From positions 118,161 to 182,160 of the forward strand of contig CAIOAN010000003.1 in assembly GCA_903855995.1 (NCBI GenBank): DNA of 64,000 nucleotides. The letters run 5' to 3'. A program made the translations under genes and the position numbers. Below the pieces are notes generated by a model. It ran no database searches and was not told the DNA's origin. It worked only from the letters and a program-made list of their open reading frames with translations. This stretch comes from an uncultured Opitutia bacterium. GTDB taxonomy: Bacteria > Verrucomicrobiota > Verrucomicrobiia > Opitutales > UBA953. The number at the start of each line of letters is the position of its first letter. Position 1 is the stretch's first letter. Of the stretch, positions 53,033 through 61,295 are shown piece after piece.

Positions 53033-53995
53033 TTAGGCGAAGTGACTGAAGCCGCGCGCTTTTAGCGGCTGACCGTCGGCGAGATCGCGGGCCACTCCGG
53101 TGCCAGTCTCGACGACGCCGATGCGAGTCAAGGGGGTCTGCGGGAATGCTTTGCGGAAGTTGGCCTCAATGAGGTCAGCCCGTTCGGCCCTCACGCCGAA
53201 AAGCAATTCGTAGTCTTCGCCGTCTTGCAGGGCGTGTTCGAGTGCGGGCTTGCCGTCGGATTTGGCGAGTGCGGTGGCCGCGTCGGCGAGGGGTAGGCTG
53301 GCGACGTTGATTCGCCCGTCGAACTTGGCTCCGAGGAGGCCGGGCAGGTCTTTGGCGAGTCCGTCCGAGAGGTCGGTGCAGGCGGTGACTTCACCTTGTC
53401 CGCACAACCATTCGCCTTCGGCGAGGCGCGGGGAGAAATCGAGATGCTTGCCGTAGAGCGAGCCGCCGAGTTGGCCGGTCACGAAGAGTACATCGCCGGC
53501 ACCGCACGTCTTGCGCGTGAGGACACGGTGGGCGAAGCCTTGCACGGCGAGCGTGCCGATAAAGGTGCCGGGATTGCCGCGGCAGATATCGCCGCCGACA
53601 ATGCGGAGGCCGGCTTTAGCCGCGGCGCGTCCGGCGCCGTGGGCGAAGTCATCGATCCAGGCGGCGTCGACATCGGGGCCGAGCACGAGCGAGAGCAGGG
53701 CGTCGGACGGCACCGCGCCGGCGGCCGCGAGGTCGCTGAGATTGCGGTTCACCAGTTTCGCGCCGGCGCGGATACCATCGCAGGCCGCGTCGAAATGCCG
53801 CCCCAGAATCACCGAGTCGATGGTGCTTGCACGGAAGGCCCGGCCACCTGTGACGGGCAGGTGGGCGCAATCGCCGCCGGGCCCTTCCGGGAAGGGTGGG
53901 GCGGCTTCGGCAAGCGCGAGCACCACACGGCGGATGATTTCCTCCTCGGCCAACTTGGCGACCGAGCGGACCGCGAGAGTGGTGAGGGCGCCCAT
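53033..53995 (-). CDS. thiL: Thiamine-monophosphate kinase
   Basis: A 320-residue ATP-dependent kinase that makes thiamine pyrophosphate from thiamine phosphate. Family features are GDCAHLPVTGGRAF, STIDSVILGRHFD (the conserved Asp and HF), NRNLSDLAAAGAVPSDALLSL, GGDICRGNPGTFIGTLAVQG, and TDLSDGLAKDLPGLL, with ALQDGEDYELLFG near the end. The proteins of the family act as dimers through these regions. It is 4 bp downstream of the CPBP protease on the same strand, possibly in one operon with the pyrimidine genes upstream. Confidence 0.95.
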   Translation of the reverse strand: MGALTTLAVRSVAKLAEEEIIRRVVLALAEAAPPFPEGPGGDCAHLPVTGGRAFRASTIDSVILGRHFDAACDGIRAGAKLVNRNLSDLAAAGAVPSDALLSLVLGPDVDAAWIDDFAHGAGRAAAKAGLRIVGGDICRGNPGTFIGTLAVQGFAHRVLTRKTCGAGDVLFVTGQLGGSLYGKHLDFSPRLAEGEWLCGQGEVTACTDLSDGLAKDLPGLLGAKFDGRINVASLPLADAATALAKSDGKPALEHALQDGEDYELLFGVRAERADLIEANFRKAFPQTPLTRIGVVETGTGVARDLADGQPLKARGFSHFA

Positions 53996-53999
53996 GGCC

Positions 54000-54944
54000 T
54001 CAGAGGTTGGAGGCGTTCGGGGCGAGTTTCAACCAGACTAAGTTCCAAAGATTGAACGAGGCGTGGATGCTGATACAGGTCAGGAGTCCGTAGCGGTCGC
54101 GAATCAGGCACATGAACGCTCCGAAGGCAAAGAGGGGGATGGCGGCCGAGGCGCAAAGGTGGGCGGCGCTGAAGACCATGCCGGTGAGGATCGCGGCTAG
54201 CAGCCGGCTCCGGCCCGGGCTGAGGGGCTGGCAGAGGCGTTTGAGCGAGGGGTAGAGCATGCCCCGGAAAACCAACTCTTCCATGATGGGAGCACCGATG
54301 GCGACGGCCAGGGTAATGATGATGAACTTTATCGACCCAAGCTCGGTCCGCATGACGACTTGAACGATGTCCTGCAATTCATCCGCCGGAGGCGAGCCGA
54401 CCCAGCCAGCGAGGTAGAGCTGCTGCCAGCTGAGGCAGAAAAGTTTCCAGAGAATCGTACCGAGGACGCCGAGCGCGAAGATCGCCAGGAAGGAGAGAGC
54501 CCAGCGCGGAAAACTCCAGGCCCGGACGGCTTGGCGAAATTCGCTGAGTCCAGTAAGCTGCTCTTCGGCGGGCATGAGGCTCGGCGCCCAGTGCAGCGAG
54601 CGAGGCAGGAACTTCCCGATGGCCAGGATGGCGGCAGCGGCGCTGAGTTGGCCGGCGCAGGCTCCGATGAAGAGATGTGTCTGGGATAGGCCGAAAAGAC
54701 CGGCGAAACGACTCGACACCAGCTGGGTCACGACGGGGAAGATGAGCAAGAATGCCCCGATAGCCGCGAAGAACGCCGCGGTCGCTTCCGTCGCATTCGC
54801 GGTCGGCTCGGCGTCCGTGCCCGGCAGATTATGCCAGCACTTCAACGCGTAGAGGCCGGCAATGGCCGTCGTGAGGCTCAGGCCGATACAGGCCCAATCC
54901 CACGGCCCGAAAGCATCTAAGGATTGGGCGAGTTCCGAGGGCAT
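54000..54944 (-). CDS. CPBP-family intramembrane protease
   Basis: A 314-residue protein with several transmembrane helices. The CPBP (CAAX protease/bacteriocin-processing) active-site motif APIMEELVFRGMLYPSL carries the Glu-Glu and Arg pair, and a later FSAAHLCASAAIPLFAFGAFM and CISIHASFNLWNLVWL provide the conserved histidines. It may process or degrade membrane proteins; the substrate cannot be inferred. It sits between the dihydroorotase-like gene and thiL on the - strand, with only 3-4 bp gaps on each side, so it is probably in one transcription unit with pyrB and thiL. Confidence 0.88.
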   Translation of the reverse strand: MPSELAQSLDAFGPWDWACIGLSLTTAIAGLYALKCWHNLPGTDAEPTANATEATAAFFAAIGAFLLIFPVVTQLVSSRFAGLFGLSQTHLFIGACAGQLSAAAAILAIGKFLPRSLHWAPSLMPAEEQLTGLSEFRQAVRAWSFPRWALSFLAIFALGVLGTILWKLFCLSWQQLYLAGWVGSPPADELQDIVQVVMRTELGSIKFIIITLAVAIGAPIMEELVFRGMLYPSLKRLCQPLSPGRSRLLAAILTGMVFSAAHLCASAAIPLFAFGAFMCLIRDRYGLLTCISIHASFNLWNLVWLKLAPNASNL

Positions 54945-54947
54945 CGC

Positions 54948-56243
54948 TTAAGCACCGTGAACCTGACGGGCGCCGACGAACGTTGCTTGGATGCGGCCGG
55001 TGAGAGCGTGACCGAGAAGCGGGTTATTCCCTGAGTTCGAATAGAGATCCGCAGCGACGGGCTTCCAGGCGGCTTTGGGATCGAGCAGTACCAGATCGGC
55101 GGCGGCGCCGGCGCGGAGCGTGCCAGCAGCGAGCCCGAGCGCTTTGGCGGGGCCGCAGGTGAGGCGGGCGAGGAGTAACGCGAGGTCGGCATGTCCCCCG
55201 GCGACGACGGCCGTATGGGCGGCGGCAAAGGCGGTTTCGAGCGTCGCCGCGCCGAACGGGGCGAGGTCGAACTCGCAATCCTTCTCGGTGGCCGCGCACG
55301 GCGAGTGGTCGGAGCAGATGGCGTCGATGGTGCCATCGATGAGCGCAGCGATCAGGGCGAGTCGGTCCGCTTCTTCGCGGAGGGGCGGATTCGTCTTTAG
55401 GCTGGTCGGATAATTGGCCAGGGAGGCGTCGGTCAGCAGTAGGTGCAGGGCCGAGACTTCCGAAGTGACGGCCAGCTTCTTCGCTTTGGCGCGACGGACG
55501 ATTTCCGCCGAGCCTCCGGAGGAGAGGTGCTGGAGGTGGATGCGTGCCTTGGTGAGTTCGGCGAGCAGGCAGTCGCTGGAGGCGACGATTTCTTCGGCGG
55601 CGCGCGGCCAGCCGCGCACTCCGAGGCGAAGCGACCAAGCGCCTTCGTGCATCTGGGCGCCTTCGGTCATGCTGCTGTCCTGGCAGTGATCGAGGACCAC
55701 GAGGTCGAACATCGCCGCGTACTCGAGCGCACGGCGCATGATCTCATTGTTCTGCACGCCCGAGGTCGTGTCAGTCACCGCGACCACGCCGGCCTTCTTC
55801 ATCGAGCCGAGCGGAGCGAGCGCCTTGCCTTCGTGTCCCTTGGTGAGCGTACCGGTGGGCAGGACGCGGACGGAGGCATCGCGGGAGCAGATTTCGCGGA
55901 GGAGTTGCAGTGTGCCGACGTTGTCTGCCGCCGGGAGCGAATCGGGCATCGCGACTAAGGTGGTGAAGCCGCCAGCGGCCGCGGCCCGGGTGCCGGAGCG
56001 GACCGTTTCGCGGGCGGAGCGGCCGGGCTCGCCAAGGCGACAGTTCAGGTCGACGAAGCCCGGGGCGACGACGAGCCCTTGGCCGTCGATGATGCGGGCC
56101 TTGGCTTGGTCGGCGGCCGAGAGTTTCTCGACGATGAGGCCGTCGAGGGCGAAGACGTCGCCCTTGGCTTCATCGCGTTTCGCCGAAGGGTCGATCACGC
56201 GGGCGCCGCGGATCCAGAGGGGGGAATGATCGGCAGGGTTCAT
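54948..56243 (-). CDS. Dihydroorotase-like protein lacking metal-binding HxH (probable ATCase partner)
   Basis: A 431-residue amidohydrolase-fold protein. It aligns well with type I dihydroorotase (PGFVDL, AAAGGFTTLVAMPD, DHCQD, HLQHLS, SEVSALHLLL, ICSDHSP, LDPKAAWKP, GNNPLLG). But where catalytic enzymes have DLHVHLREPG it has DLNCRLGEPG, so both metal-ligand histidines are replaced by Asn and Arg. The rest of the fold is intact. Known non-catalytic PyrC-type proteins partner with aspartate transcarbamylase in pseudomonads; the 4-bp ATGA overlap with pyrB suggests the same here. A catalytic dihydroorotase should then lie elsewhere in the genome. Confidence 0.85.
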   Translation of the reverse strand: MNPADHSPLWIRGARVIDPSAKRDEAKGDVFALDGLIVEKLSAADQAKARIIDGQGLVVAPGFVDLNCRLGEPGRSARETVRSGTRAAAAGGFTTLVAMPDSLPAADNVGTLQLLREICSRDASVRVLPTGTLTKGHEGKALAPLGSMKKAGVVAVTDTTSGVQNNEIMRRALEYAAMFDLVVLDHCQDSSMTEGAQMHEGAWSLRLGVRGWPRAAEEIVASSDCLLAELTKARIHLQHLSSGGSAEIVRRAKAKKLAVTSEVSALHLLLTDASLANYPTSLKTNPPLREEADRLALIAALIDGTIDAICSDHSPCAATEKDCEFDLAPFGAATLETAFAAAHTAVVAGGHADLALLLARLTCGPAKALGLAAGTLRAGAAADLVLLDPKAAWKPVAADLYSNSGNNPLLGHALTGRIQATFVGARQVHGA

Positions 56244-57181
56244 CGGGCGATGGCTCCAGTGCAGAGATTAAGGACGGCCATGCGGACGGCCACGCCGTTG
56301 CGCACTTGTTCGAGAATCACCGAGCGCGGGCCGTCGGCGACTTCGCTTTCGACTTCTACGCCGCGATTGATGGGGCCCGGGTGCATCACAATCGCTTCGG
56401 GCTTGAGCCAGGCGGCGCGTTCGGCGTTGAGGCCGAACTGCGAGGTGTATTCCCCGAGCGAGGGGAAGTGGGTGGTCGTCTGACGCTCGTGCTGGATGCG
56501 CAGGAGCATCACCGCGTCGCAGTCTTGCAGGGCTTCCTTTAGGTCATGCACGATGCGGACCTGCGGGAAGGCTTGTTTCAGCGAGGCGGGGACAAGTGTG
56601 GCGGGGCCGGCGAGGGTGACTTCGGCGCCGAGTTTCGAGAGGCAGAGGATATTGGAGCGGGCGACGCGGCTGAAGAGGATGTCACCGAGGATGGTGACCT
56701 TCAGCCCTTGCACCTTGCCGAAGCGCTGGCGGAGCGTGAAGGCATCGAGCAGCGCCTGCGTCGGGTGTTCATGGGCGCCGTCGCCGGCGTTGATGACCGA
56801 GATGTCGAGGACTGAACCCAGGTAGCGGGCGGAGCCGGCGGAGGAGTGGCGCATCACGATCGCGTCGACGCCCATCGCGCGGATGTTCATCGCCGTGTCG
56901 CGGAGTGTCTCGCCTTTGACGAGAGAGGAAGCCGTCGTGTTAATCGAGACCACCTCGGCACCGAGTTTCTTGGCTGAGATCTCGAAGGCCGTGCGCGTGC
57001 GCGTGCTCGGTTCGAGGAAGAGATTCACGACCGTGCGGCCCTTCATCAGGTCGAGGCCCTTGCCGGGCGCGAGCGCGGGCAGGAACTGGTCGGCCTGGGT
57101 GAAGAGGAATTCGATCTCGGCTCGGGATAGCTCCTCGATGCCGGTGAGGTCTTTTTTCGTCCAGGATGCTTGTTGGGCCAT
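56240..57181 (-). CDS. pyrB: Aspartate carbamoyltransferase catalytic subunit
   Basis: A 313-residue enzyme joining carbamoyl phosphate and aspartate in pyrimidine synthesis. Motifs are FLEPSTRTRTAFE (carbamoyl-phosphate site), HEHPTQALLDAFT and HPGPINRGVEV. The ATG at 57181 begins the conserved protein (AQQASWTKKDLTGIEELS); the upstream frame to 57220 is leader. It heads a run pyrB, dihydroorotase-like, CPBP protease, thiL on the - strand, joined by 4-bp overlap or very short gaps. No regulatory subunit gene is visible, consistent with a complex formed with the dihydroorotase-like protein. Confidence 0.96.
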   Translation of the reverse strand: MAQQASWTKKDLTGIEELSRAEIEFLFTQADQFLPALAPGKGLDLMKGRTVVNLFLEPSTRTRTAFEISAKKLGAEVVSINTTASSLVKGETLRDTAMNIRAMGVDAIVMRHSSAGSARYLGSVLDISVINAGDGAHEHPTQALLDAFTLRQRFGKVQGLKVTILGDILFSRVARSNILCLSKLGAEVTLAGPATLVPASLKQAFPQVRIVHDLKEALQDCDAVMLLRIQHERQTTTHFPSLGEYTSQFGLNAERAAWLKPEAIVMHPGPINRGVEVESEVADGPRSVILEQVRNGVAVRMAVLNLCTGAIAR

Positions 57182-57261
57182 GCGGTTGGTTCCGGTGGCC
57201 CCAACGAAGGTTAGGACCATTGGGAAAGTGGGGAGGGACGGCCCTTGGTCAAGGGATTAGA

Positions 57262-57348
57262 GAAAAAGGGGGCACGTGGGCATGGGGACACGTGGATAAG
57301 GGGGCCGAGGGCCCCGTGGAAGCGAGGGTCCTCGTACCGACGTGCCCC
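57262..57348 (-). terminator. Candidate terminator after trpA with nested hairpin
   Basis: On the - strand, GGGGCACGT (57348-57340) pairs with ACGTGCCCC (57277-57269) and is followed by CTTTTTCT. The loop contains a 6-3-6 hairpin (57301-57315). It begins just after the trpA stop. The long loop makes it less standard. Confidence 0.55.
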
Positions 57349-57353
57349 AAGCT

Positions 57354-58145
57354 TTATTTAGCGAGTAGTTCGCGGACCTTCGCCCCGATGGCGGCGGCGG
57401 CTTCGCCCTTCTTGTCCTTATGGGCCGCCACGACGTTCACCAGGGCGCTGCCGACGACCACGCCGTCGGCGACCTTGGCGATGGCCTGGACGTGGGCGGC
57501 GGTGGAGACGCCGAAGCCGACGCAGATGGGCAGGGCGGTGTGCTTACGGATCTCCGCGACGGCAGAAGTCAGATTAGTGGCCAGTTCGGAGCGTTCGCCG
57601 GTGACGCCTTCGCGGGAGACATAGTAGATGAAGCCCGTGGCGTGCTTGGCGATGAGGCCGATGCGGGCCGGGGGCGTGGTCGGGGCCACGATGAAGATAT
57701 TGGCCAGGCCGTGCTGCTTGCTGGCGGCGATCAGGTCGCCGGCCTCTTCGGGCGGGCAATCGAGCACCAGCAGGCCGTCGCAGCCAGCTTCGCGGACCTT
57801 GCGGCAGTAGTTCTCCACGCCGAACGAGAACAACAGGTTATAATAACAATAGAGCACCATCGGCTTATCCGTGCCGGCGCGCACGGCGCGGAGGATGTCG
57901 AGCAGGCCGTCGTAGGTCATGCCGCCTTCAAGGGCGCGCTGGGAGGCGAGTTGGTTCGTCAGGCCGTCGGCGAGCGGGTCGGAGAAGGGTACGCCGACTT
58001 CGAGGATATCGGCGCCGTTCTGGGCCAGGGATAGTAGGATGGCCTTGGACGTTGCGACATCGGGGTCGCCGGCGCAGACGTAACTGACGAAGGCCGGGCG
58101 GCTTTCGGCTTTGCAGCGGGCGAAGGTCTGAGCGAGGCGATCCAT
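57354..58145 (-). CDS. trpA: Tryptophan synthase alpha subunit
   Basis: A 263-residue TIM-barrel enzyme that converts indole-glycerol phosphate into indole and glyceraldehyde phosphate. The signature LEVGVPFSDPLADGLTNQLASQRAL carries the catalytic Glu and the substrate Asp. Then come YYNLLFSFGVENYCRKVREAGCDGLLVLDCPPEE, the Asp60 region, and the GFGVSTAAHV phosphate loop. The ATG at 58145 opens the conserved N-terminus; the long upstream frame is not conserved. It is an isolated trp gene with no trpB beside it, so the pathway genes must be scattered. Confidence 0.95.
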   Translation of the reverse strand: MDRLAQTFARCKAESRPAFVSYVCAGDPDVATSKAILLSLAQNGADILEVGVPFSDPLADGLTNQLASQRALEGGMTYDGLLDILRAVRAGTDKPMVLYCYYNLLFSFGVENYCRKVREAGCDGLLVLDCPPEEAGDLIAASKQHGLANIFIVAPTTPPARIGLIAKHATGFIYYVSREGVTGERSELATNLTSAVAEIRKHTALPICVGFGVSTAAHVQAIAKVADGVVVGSALVNVVAAHKDKKGEAAAAIGAKVRELLAK

Positions 58146-58247
58146 CGACTTCAAGCAAGCGGGGTTCGGGCCGAAGGGCAAGGCGAAGTCGGTCGTGTGC
58201 GTCAACTTGCCCTTGGCGATGCGGCCATCGGGCCGCATGATGTGGCC

Positions 58248-58595
58248 ATGAACCTGCAACTCATCATCAAGTTCCTGCTCTCCGCCTCCGTCATCACCGG
58301 TGCCTCCGAACTCGCCAAGCGGAATATCTCGCTCGGGGCGCTCCTGTGTGCGTTGCCGCTGACGAGCCTGCTGGTCATGATCTGGACATATGTCGACACC
58401 GGCGACCAAGTTAAGGTCGTCGCGCTCAATTGGTCCATCTTCTCCTACACCATCCCGTCGTTCGTTTTATTTCTCGCGTTCCCCTATTTGATCAAGGCCG
58501 GGCTGAGCTTCTGGCCCTCGCTGGTGATTGCCTGCGCCGTCACCGGCGGCGTCTACAAGCTCTGCCAGCCCCTGCTCGACAAGGCCGGTGCCTGA
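58248..58595 (+). CDS. DUF3147 family small membrane protein
   Basis: A 115-residue protein with four hydrophobic helices, matching DUF3147: LIIKFLLSASVITGASELAKRNISLGALLCALPLTSLLVMIW and WSIFSYTIPSFVLFLAFPYLIKAG, then a C-terminal Lys-rich end. The function is unknown. The ATG at 58248 is preferred over an upstream frame from 58197. It diverges from trpA across a 102-bp gap and precedes tRNA-Leu. Confidence 0.8.
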   Translation: MNLQLIIKFLLSASVITGASELAKRNISLGALLCALPLTSLLVMIWTYVDTGDQVKVVALNWSIFSYTIPSFVLFLAFPYLIKAGLSFWPSLVIACAVTGGVYKLCQPLLDKAGA

Positions 58596-58644
58596 GTTTC
58601 CCGGGTTGCCAATCGGGCCTTCGGCGGCAAATTGAGGACCGTCG

Positions 58645-58725
58645 GCCCAAGTGGTGGAATGGTATACACATCAGACTTAAAATCTGCCGCCGAAAGGCTT
58701 ACCGGTTCGAGTCCGGTCTTGGGTA
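58645..58725 (+). tRNA. tRNA-Leu(TAA)
   Basis: An 81-nt gene without encoded CCA. The acceptor GCCCAAG pairs with CTTGGGT (one G-T pair), the anticodon loop CTTAAAA contains TAA, reading UUA, and the T arm ACCGG-TTCGAGT-CCGGT pairs perfectly. A long variable arm (CGCCGAAAGGCT) is typical of class II tRNA-Leu. Confidence 0.92.
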
Positions 58726-58752
58726 CGGCGACTTCGTGGAGCGGGCGTAAAA

Positions 58753-58781
58753 TGAAACGGGCCGCACATGTGTGCGGCCCG
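58753..58781 (-). terminator. Terminator after the Sel1/zinc-ribbon gene
   Basis: A perfect 10-bp stem (CGGGCCGCAC / GTGCGGCCCG) with an ACAT loop on the - strand is followed by TTTCATTTT. It is about 22 bases after the stop of the gene at 58804. A closely similar hairpin lies at 60249-60269. Confidence 0.8.
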
Positions 58782-58803
58782 GTGGGAGCGACGTTCGCGC
58801 GGA

Positions 58804-60186
58804 TTACTGTGCCCGGTGGGTCGTCTGGTAACTGGCTGCCTCTGCGGCCAGCGCTTCGGCGCGGCTCTTGGCGTCAACCAGCTGCTTCTTGCTGGTGAAC
58901 TGATTGGAGATGTCGTCGCGCGGCTTCTTGGTGGAGGACATCGTGGTGCGTTCGAAAAAGAAATCCTTGGAGTTCAAGACGGCTTCGCCGCTTTTCAGTT
59001 CTTCTTCCGAGGGTGTATTGGGGTCGGCGCGGGTGGGCATCGGGGTATCGGCGGCCAGGCTGAACCAGGCATAAGCCTCGGGCAGGTTGCCCGGATCCTT
59101 GGGGTCGATCGCCAGCGCGGCGAAGGTGTTGTCGTTATTGAAGATGCCCCAGTACAGGTGCCCCATCCAACGTTGGGCCTGCTTGCAGCCGAGCAACGCA
59201 GAGCTGCGACGCCATTTAAGGGCCAGTTCCAGGTTACGATCCACCCCCAGGCCTTTTTCGTAATAAGTGCCGAGATGGAACTGGGCCATCTTGTGATTAC
59301 TCTTCGCGGCTTTTTCCATCCAAGCCGCGGCTTCAAAGTTATCACGAGCCACCGGTTTGTCGGAGCTCTCGTGGGCATAGATCATCGCCACTTCATACTG
59401 CGCCTGGCGATCGCCGGCTTGGGCGCTCGCCTTGAGCGAGGCAAATTTCTGCTCCGCCGACAGGTTGAGCTTCGGTTTTTCCGCCGGGGCGGGGTCAGCG
59501 ACGGCCATCGGAATGACAATTCGGGGAGCGGCGTTGACGAGCCCGCTTTCAATCAGCTCCGCGAGGGTGGGAGTCGCCGGAAGTTGTCCGGTGTAGCTGA
59601 CGAGGAAGGTTTCTTTTTCGATGTGTTTACCTATTCCGCCGCAGAAATCGCACGTATATTCGCCGACTAAGTTGTTGGGTCTGATCCCAACCTTGTGACC
59701 CTTTCCGGCGCACGCGTTGCACGCGACGATTTTTTCCAGATTAAGTTCAGGTTGCTGGTCGGCGGCGAAGAGCAGGAAGAGGTTGAGCGAAAGCTTATGG
59801 GCGGGGGTCTCGGTGCGACCGTCGCGCACATACTTGCCTTTATCGTTCAGCGAATACTGCAGGCGAAACGCCTGCCAGACTTTACTGAAGACGTCCTTCT
59901 GGAGCATGGAATCTCGGTTGCGCAGATCAAAGACAACCGGCGCCTTTTGTTTGATCTTAAGTCCCCCGTAGGAGGCGGCGTTGATCAGATTGCCGCCTTG
60001 ATAATAAAGCACGACGCCGTCCAGGTAGACTTTCGTCACGATGCCATCCGAATAGGTGGTCTCGTTGACCGTACTAGGAGAGGACACGTTATAGGTGACA
60101 CGCTGCGTGGTGGTGGTGGCGGCCTGAGCGGTCGGCAGGAGCAGGCCGGGTAGGAGGATCAGGGTGCGGAAAAGGGCTTTCATCAT
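58804..60186 (-). CDS. Secreted Sel1-repeat protein with DnaJ-type zinc ribbon
   Basis: A 460-residue exported protein with a signal peptide (LFRTLILLPGLLLPTAQA). The middle carries two zinc-ribbon repeats, CNACAGKGHK and CDFCGGIGKH, of the DnaJ CxxCxGxG type (four would be usual in DnaJ). Sel1-like helical repeats follow (AQAGDRQAQYEVAMIYAHES, SNHKMAQFHLGTYYEKGLGV, GCKQAQRWMGHLYWGIF). Sel1 repeats mediate protein-protein interaction. This pairing of a zinc ribbon and Sel1 repeats in one exported protein is uncommon, and no J-domain is present. It has a nearby terminator and a structured region upstream; function is unknown. Confidence 0.82.
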   Translation of the reverse strand: MMKALFRTLILLPGLLLPTAQAATTTTQRVTYNVSSPSTVNETTYSDGIVTKVYLDGVVLYYQGGNLINAASYGGLKIKQKAPVVFDLRNRDSMLQKDVFSKVWQAFRLQYSLNDKGKYVRDGRTETPAHKLSLNLFLLFAADQQPELNLEKIVACNACAGKGHKVGIRPNNLVGEYTCDFCGGIGKHIEKETFLVSYTGQLPATPTLAELIESGLVNAAPRIVIPMAVADPAPAEKPKLNLSAEQKFASLKASAQAGDRQAQYEVAMIYAHESSDKPVARDNFEAAAWMEKAAKSNHKMAQFHLGTYYEKGLGVDRNLELALKWRRSSALLGCKQAQRWMGHLYWGIFNNDNTFAALAIDPKDPGNLPEAYAWFSLAADTPMPTRADPNTPSEEELKSGEAVLNSKDFFFERTTMSSTKKPRDDISNQFTSKKQLVDAKSRAEALAAEAASYQTTHRAQ

Positions 60187-60239
60187 GTGGGTTCTTATGG
60201 TTTCATTACTATGATAATGCTATAAGTTAAAAGGTTTAA

Positions 60240-60430
60240 ATCGAAACAGGCCGCACGGGTGGTGCGGCCAGCGATCCGGAAATCCGGACAAATAAGTCCA
60301 GAGTCCTAGCTACGGGACTCTGGGGTCGGGTACGGAGAGTGTTATTCCTGCTTCCGTTAGTCGCCCTCGCGACTGATGCGTCCTTTATAAGGGAGGCTCT
60401 TACCTGAGTGAAATTGACTGAGGGTGTTGT
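60240..60430 (-). ncRNA. Candidate structured RNA or attenuator leader
   Basis: The 351-bp gap between the queuosine transporter and the Sel1 gene holds no ORF. On the - strand a TTGACA (60454-60449) precedes a series of hairpins: 60359-60374 (6 bp), 60332-60357 (5 bp), 60298-60323 (9 bp), 60275-60288 (6 bp) and a terminator-like hairpin 60249-60269 with a following TTTCGATTT. No -10 box is convincing. It could be a free small RNA or a leader that controls the Sel1 gene by attenuation. No known RNA family was recognised. Confidence 0.35.
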
Positions 60431-60537
60431 GCTTGCCCCCCTGGGGCTTGTCAATGGATTCCTTGGAAACTCCTTATAATCCGCAGGGAAAGCCGATTGG
60501 AGGCCGATAAAGTGCCTCTAAGCGGGGTGCCGCCCGG

Positions 60538-61242
60538 TCAGCGCTTGAGGCTGAAAGGCGTGAAATCGGTGTCGGTATCGAAGGTATCCACGCCTTCAGC
60601 CTTCTTGAGTTTGGCGCAGGCCCAGTAAGTGAACGGGGTCATGAGGACCTCGACGAGCACCTTGAAGGTCCAGTTGGCGAGCATCACGGCGAAGAGCGTC
60701 TGGGCGGTCCAGATGCCCATGAAGGCGAGCGGGTAGAAGATCAGGCTGTCGACGCCCTGGCCGACGATGGTCGAGCTGATGAAGCGCAACCAGAGGTGCC
60801 TGCCTTGCGTGCGGACCTTGAGTTTGGCGAGGACGTAGGAGTTGAGGAAGTCGCCGACGCAGAACGCGATGATCGAGCCAATGGCGATGCGCCAGCCGCC
60901 GCCGAAGCAGAGCACGAGCGCGGGCTGCAGTTGCGCGCTGAAGGGCTCGCGCGGGCTCACGGGCATGGCGAGCACGACCCACGTCATGAGGGTCGCGAAA
61001 ATCATCGCCCCGAAGCCAGCCCAGATCACGCGCCGTGCGAGGGCGTAGCCATAGACCTCGGTGAGGATGTCGCCGAAGAGATACGAGAGCGGAAAGAAAA
61101 TATTACCTGCCCCGAAATCGGTCGGCCCCAAGAAGGGGAAATTCACCTGGACCACCTTCGCCGGCCCGATCAGGTTCGAGCAGAGCAGGACCGCGACAAA
61201 AGCCCCGAGGATGAGGTCGTAGTAGCGGAAGCTGCGCTGCAT
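60538..61242 (-). CDS. yhhQ: Queuosine precursor transporter (YhhQ/QueT family)
   Basis: A 234-residue inner-membrane protein. Six hydrophobic segments are visible, and the family phrases are RSFRYYDLILGAFVAVLLCSNLIGPAKVV, FPLSYLFGDILTEVYGYALARRVIW and FISSTIVGQGVDSLIFYPLAF, with GDILTEVYGY as hallmark. The family imports preQ0/preQ1 or related precursors for queuosine tRNA modification. No preQ1 riboswitch is evident upstream. It is followed by a structured noncoding gap and is preceded by an SGNH gene, also on the - strand, across 53 bp. Confidence 0.9.
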   Translation of the reverse strand: MQRSFRYYDLILGAFVAVLLCSNLIGPAKVVQVNFPFLGPTDFGAGNIFFPLSYLFGDILTEVYGYALARRVIWAGFGAMIFATLMTWVVLAMPVSPREPFSAQLQPALVLCFGGGWRIAIGSIIAFCVGDFLNSYVLAKLKVRTQGRHLWLRFISSTIVGQGVDSLIFYPLAFMGIWTAQTLFAVMLANWTFKVLVEVLMTPFTYWACAKLKKAEGVDTFDTDTDFTPFSLKR

Positions 61243-61295
61243 GGGAATTGACGATAAATGATTCGTGGCCGGGCGCCAGCAGGCCGGGTGGAAAA

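Noticed and set aside
60187..60537. 6S RNA, SRP RNA or tmRNA in the structured gap
   Set aside because: None of the conserved cores (SRP GGAAG loop, tmRNA tRNA-like ends, 6S bubble) could be matched convincingly.
61243..61295. preQ1 riboswitch before the YhhQ-type gene
   Set aside because: The short gap lacks the C-rich loop and A-rich tail expected of that riboswitch.
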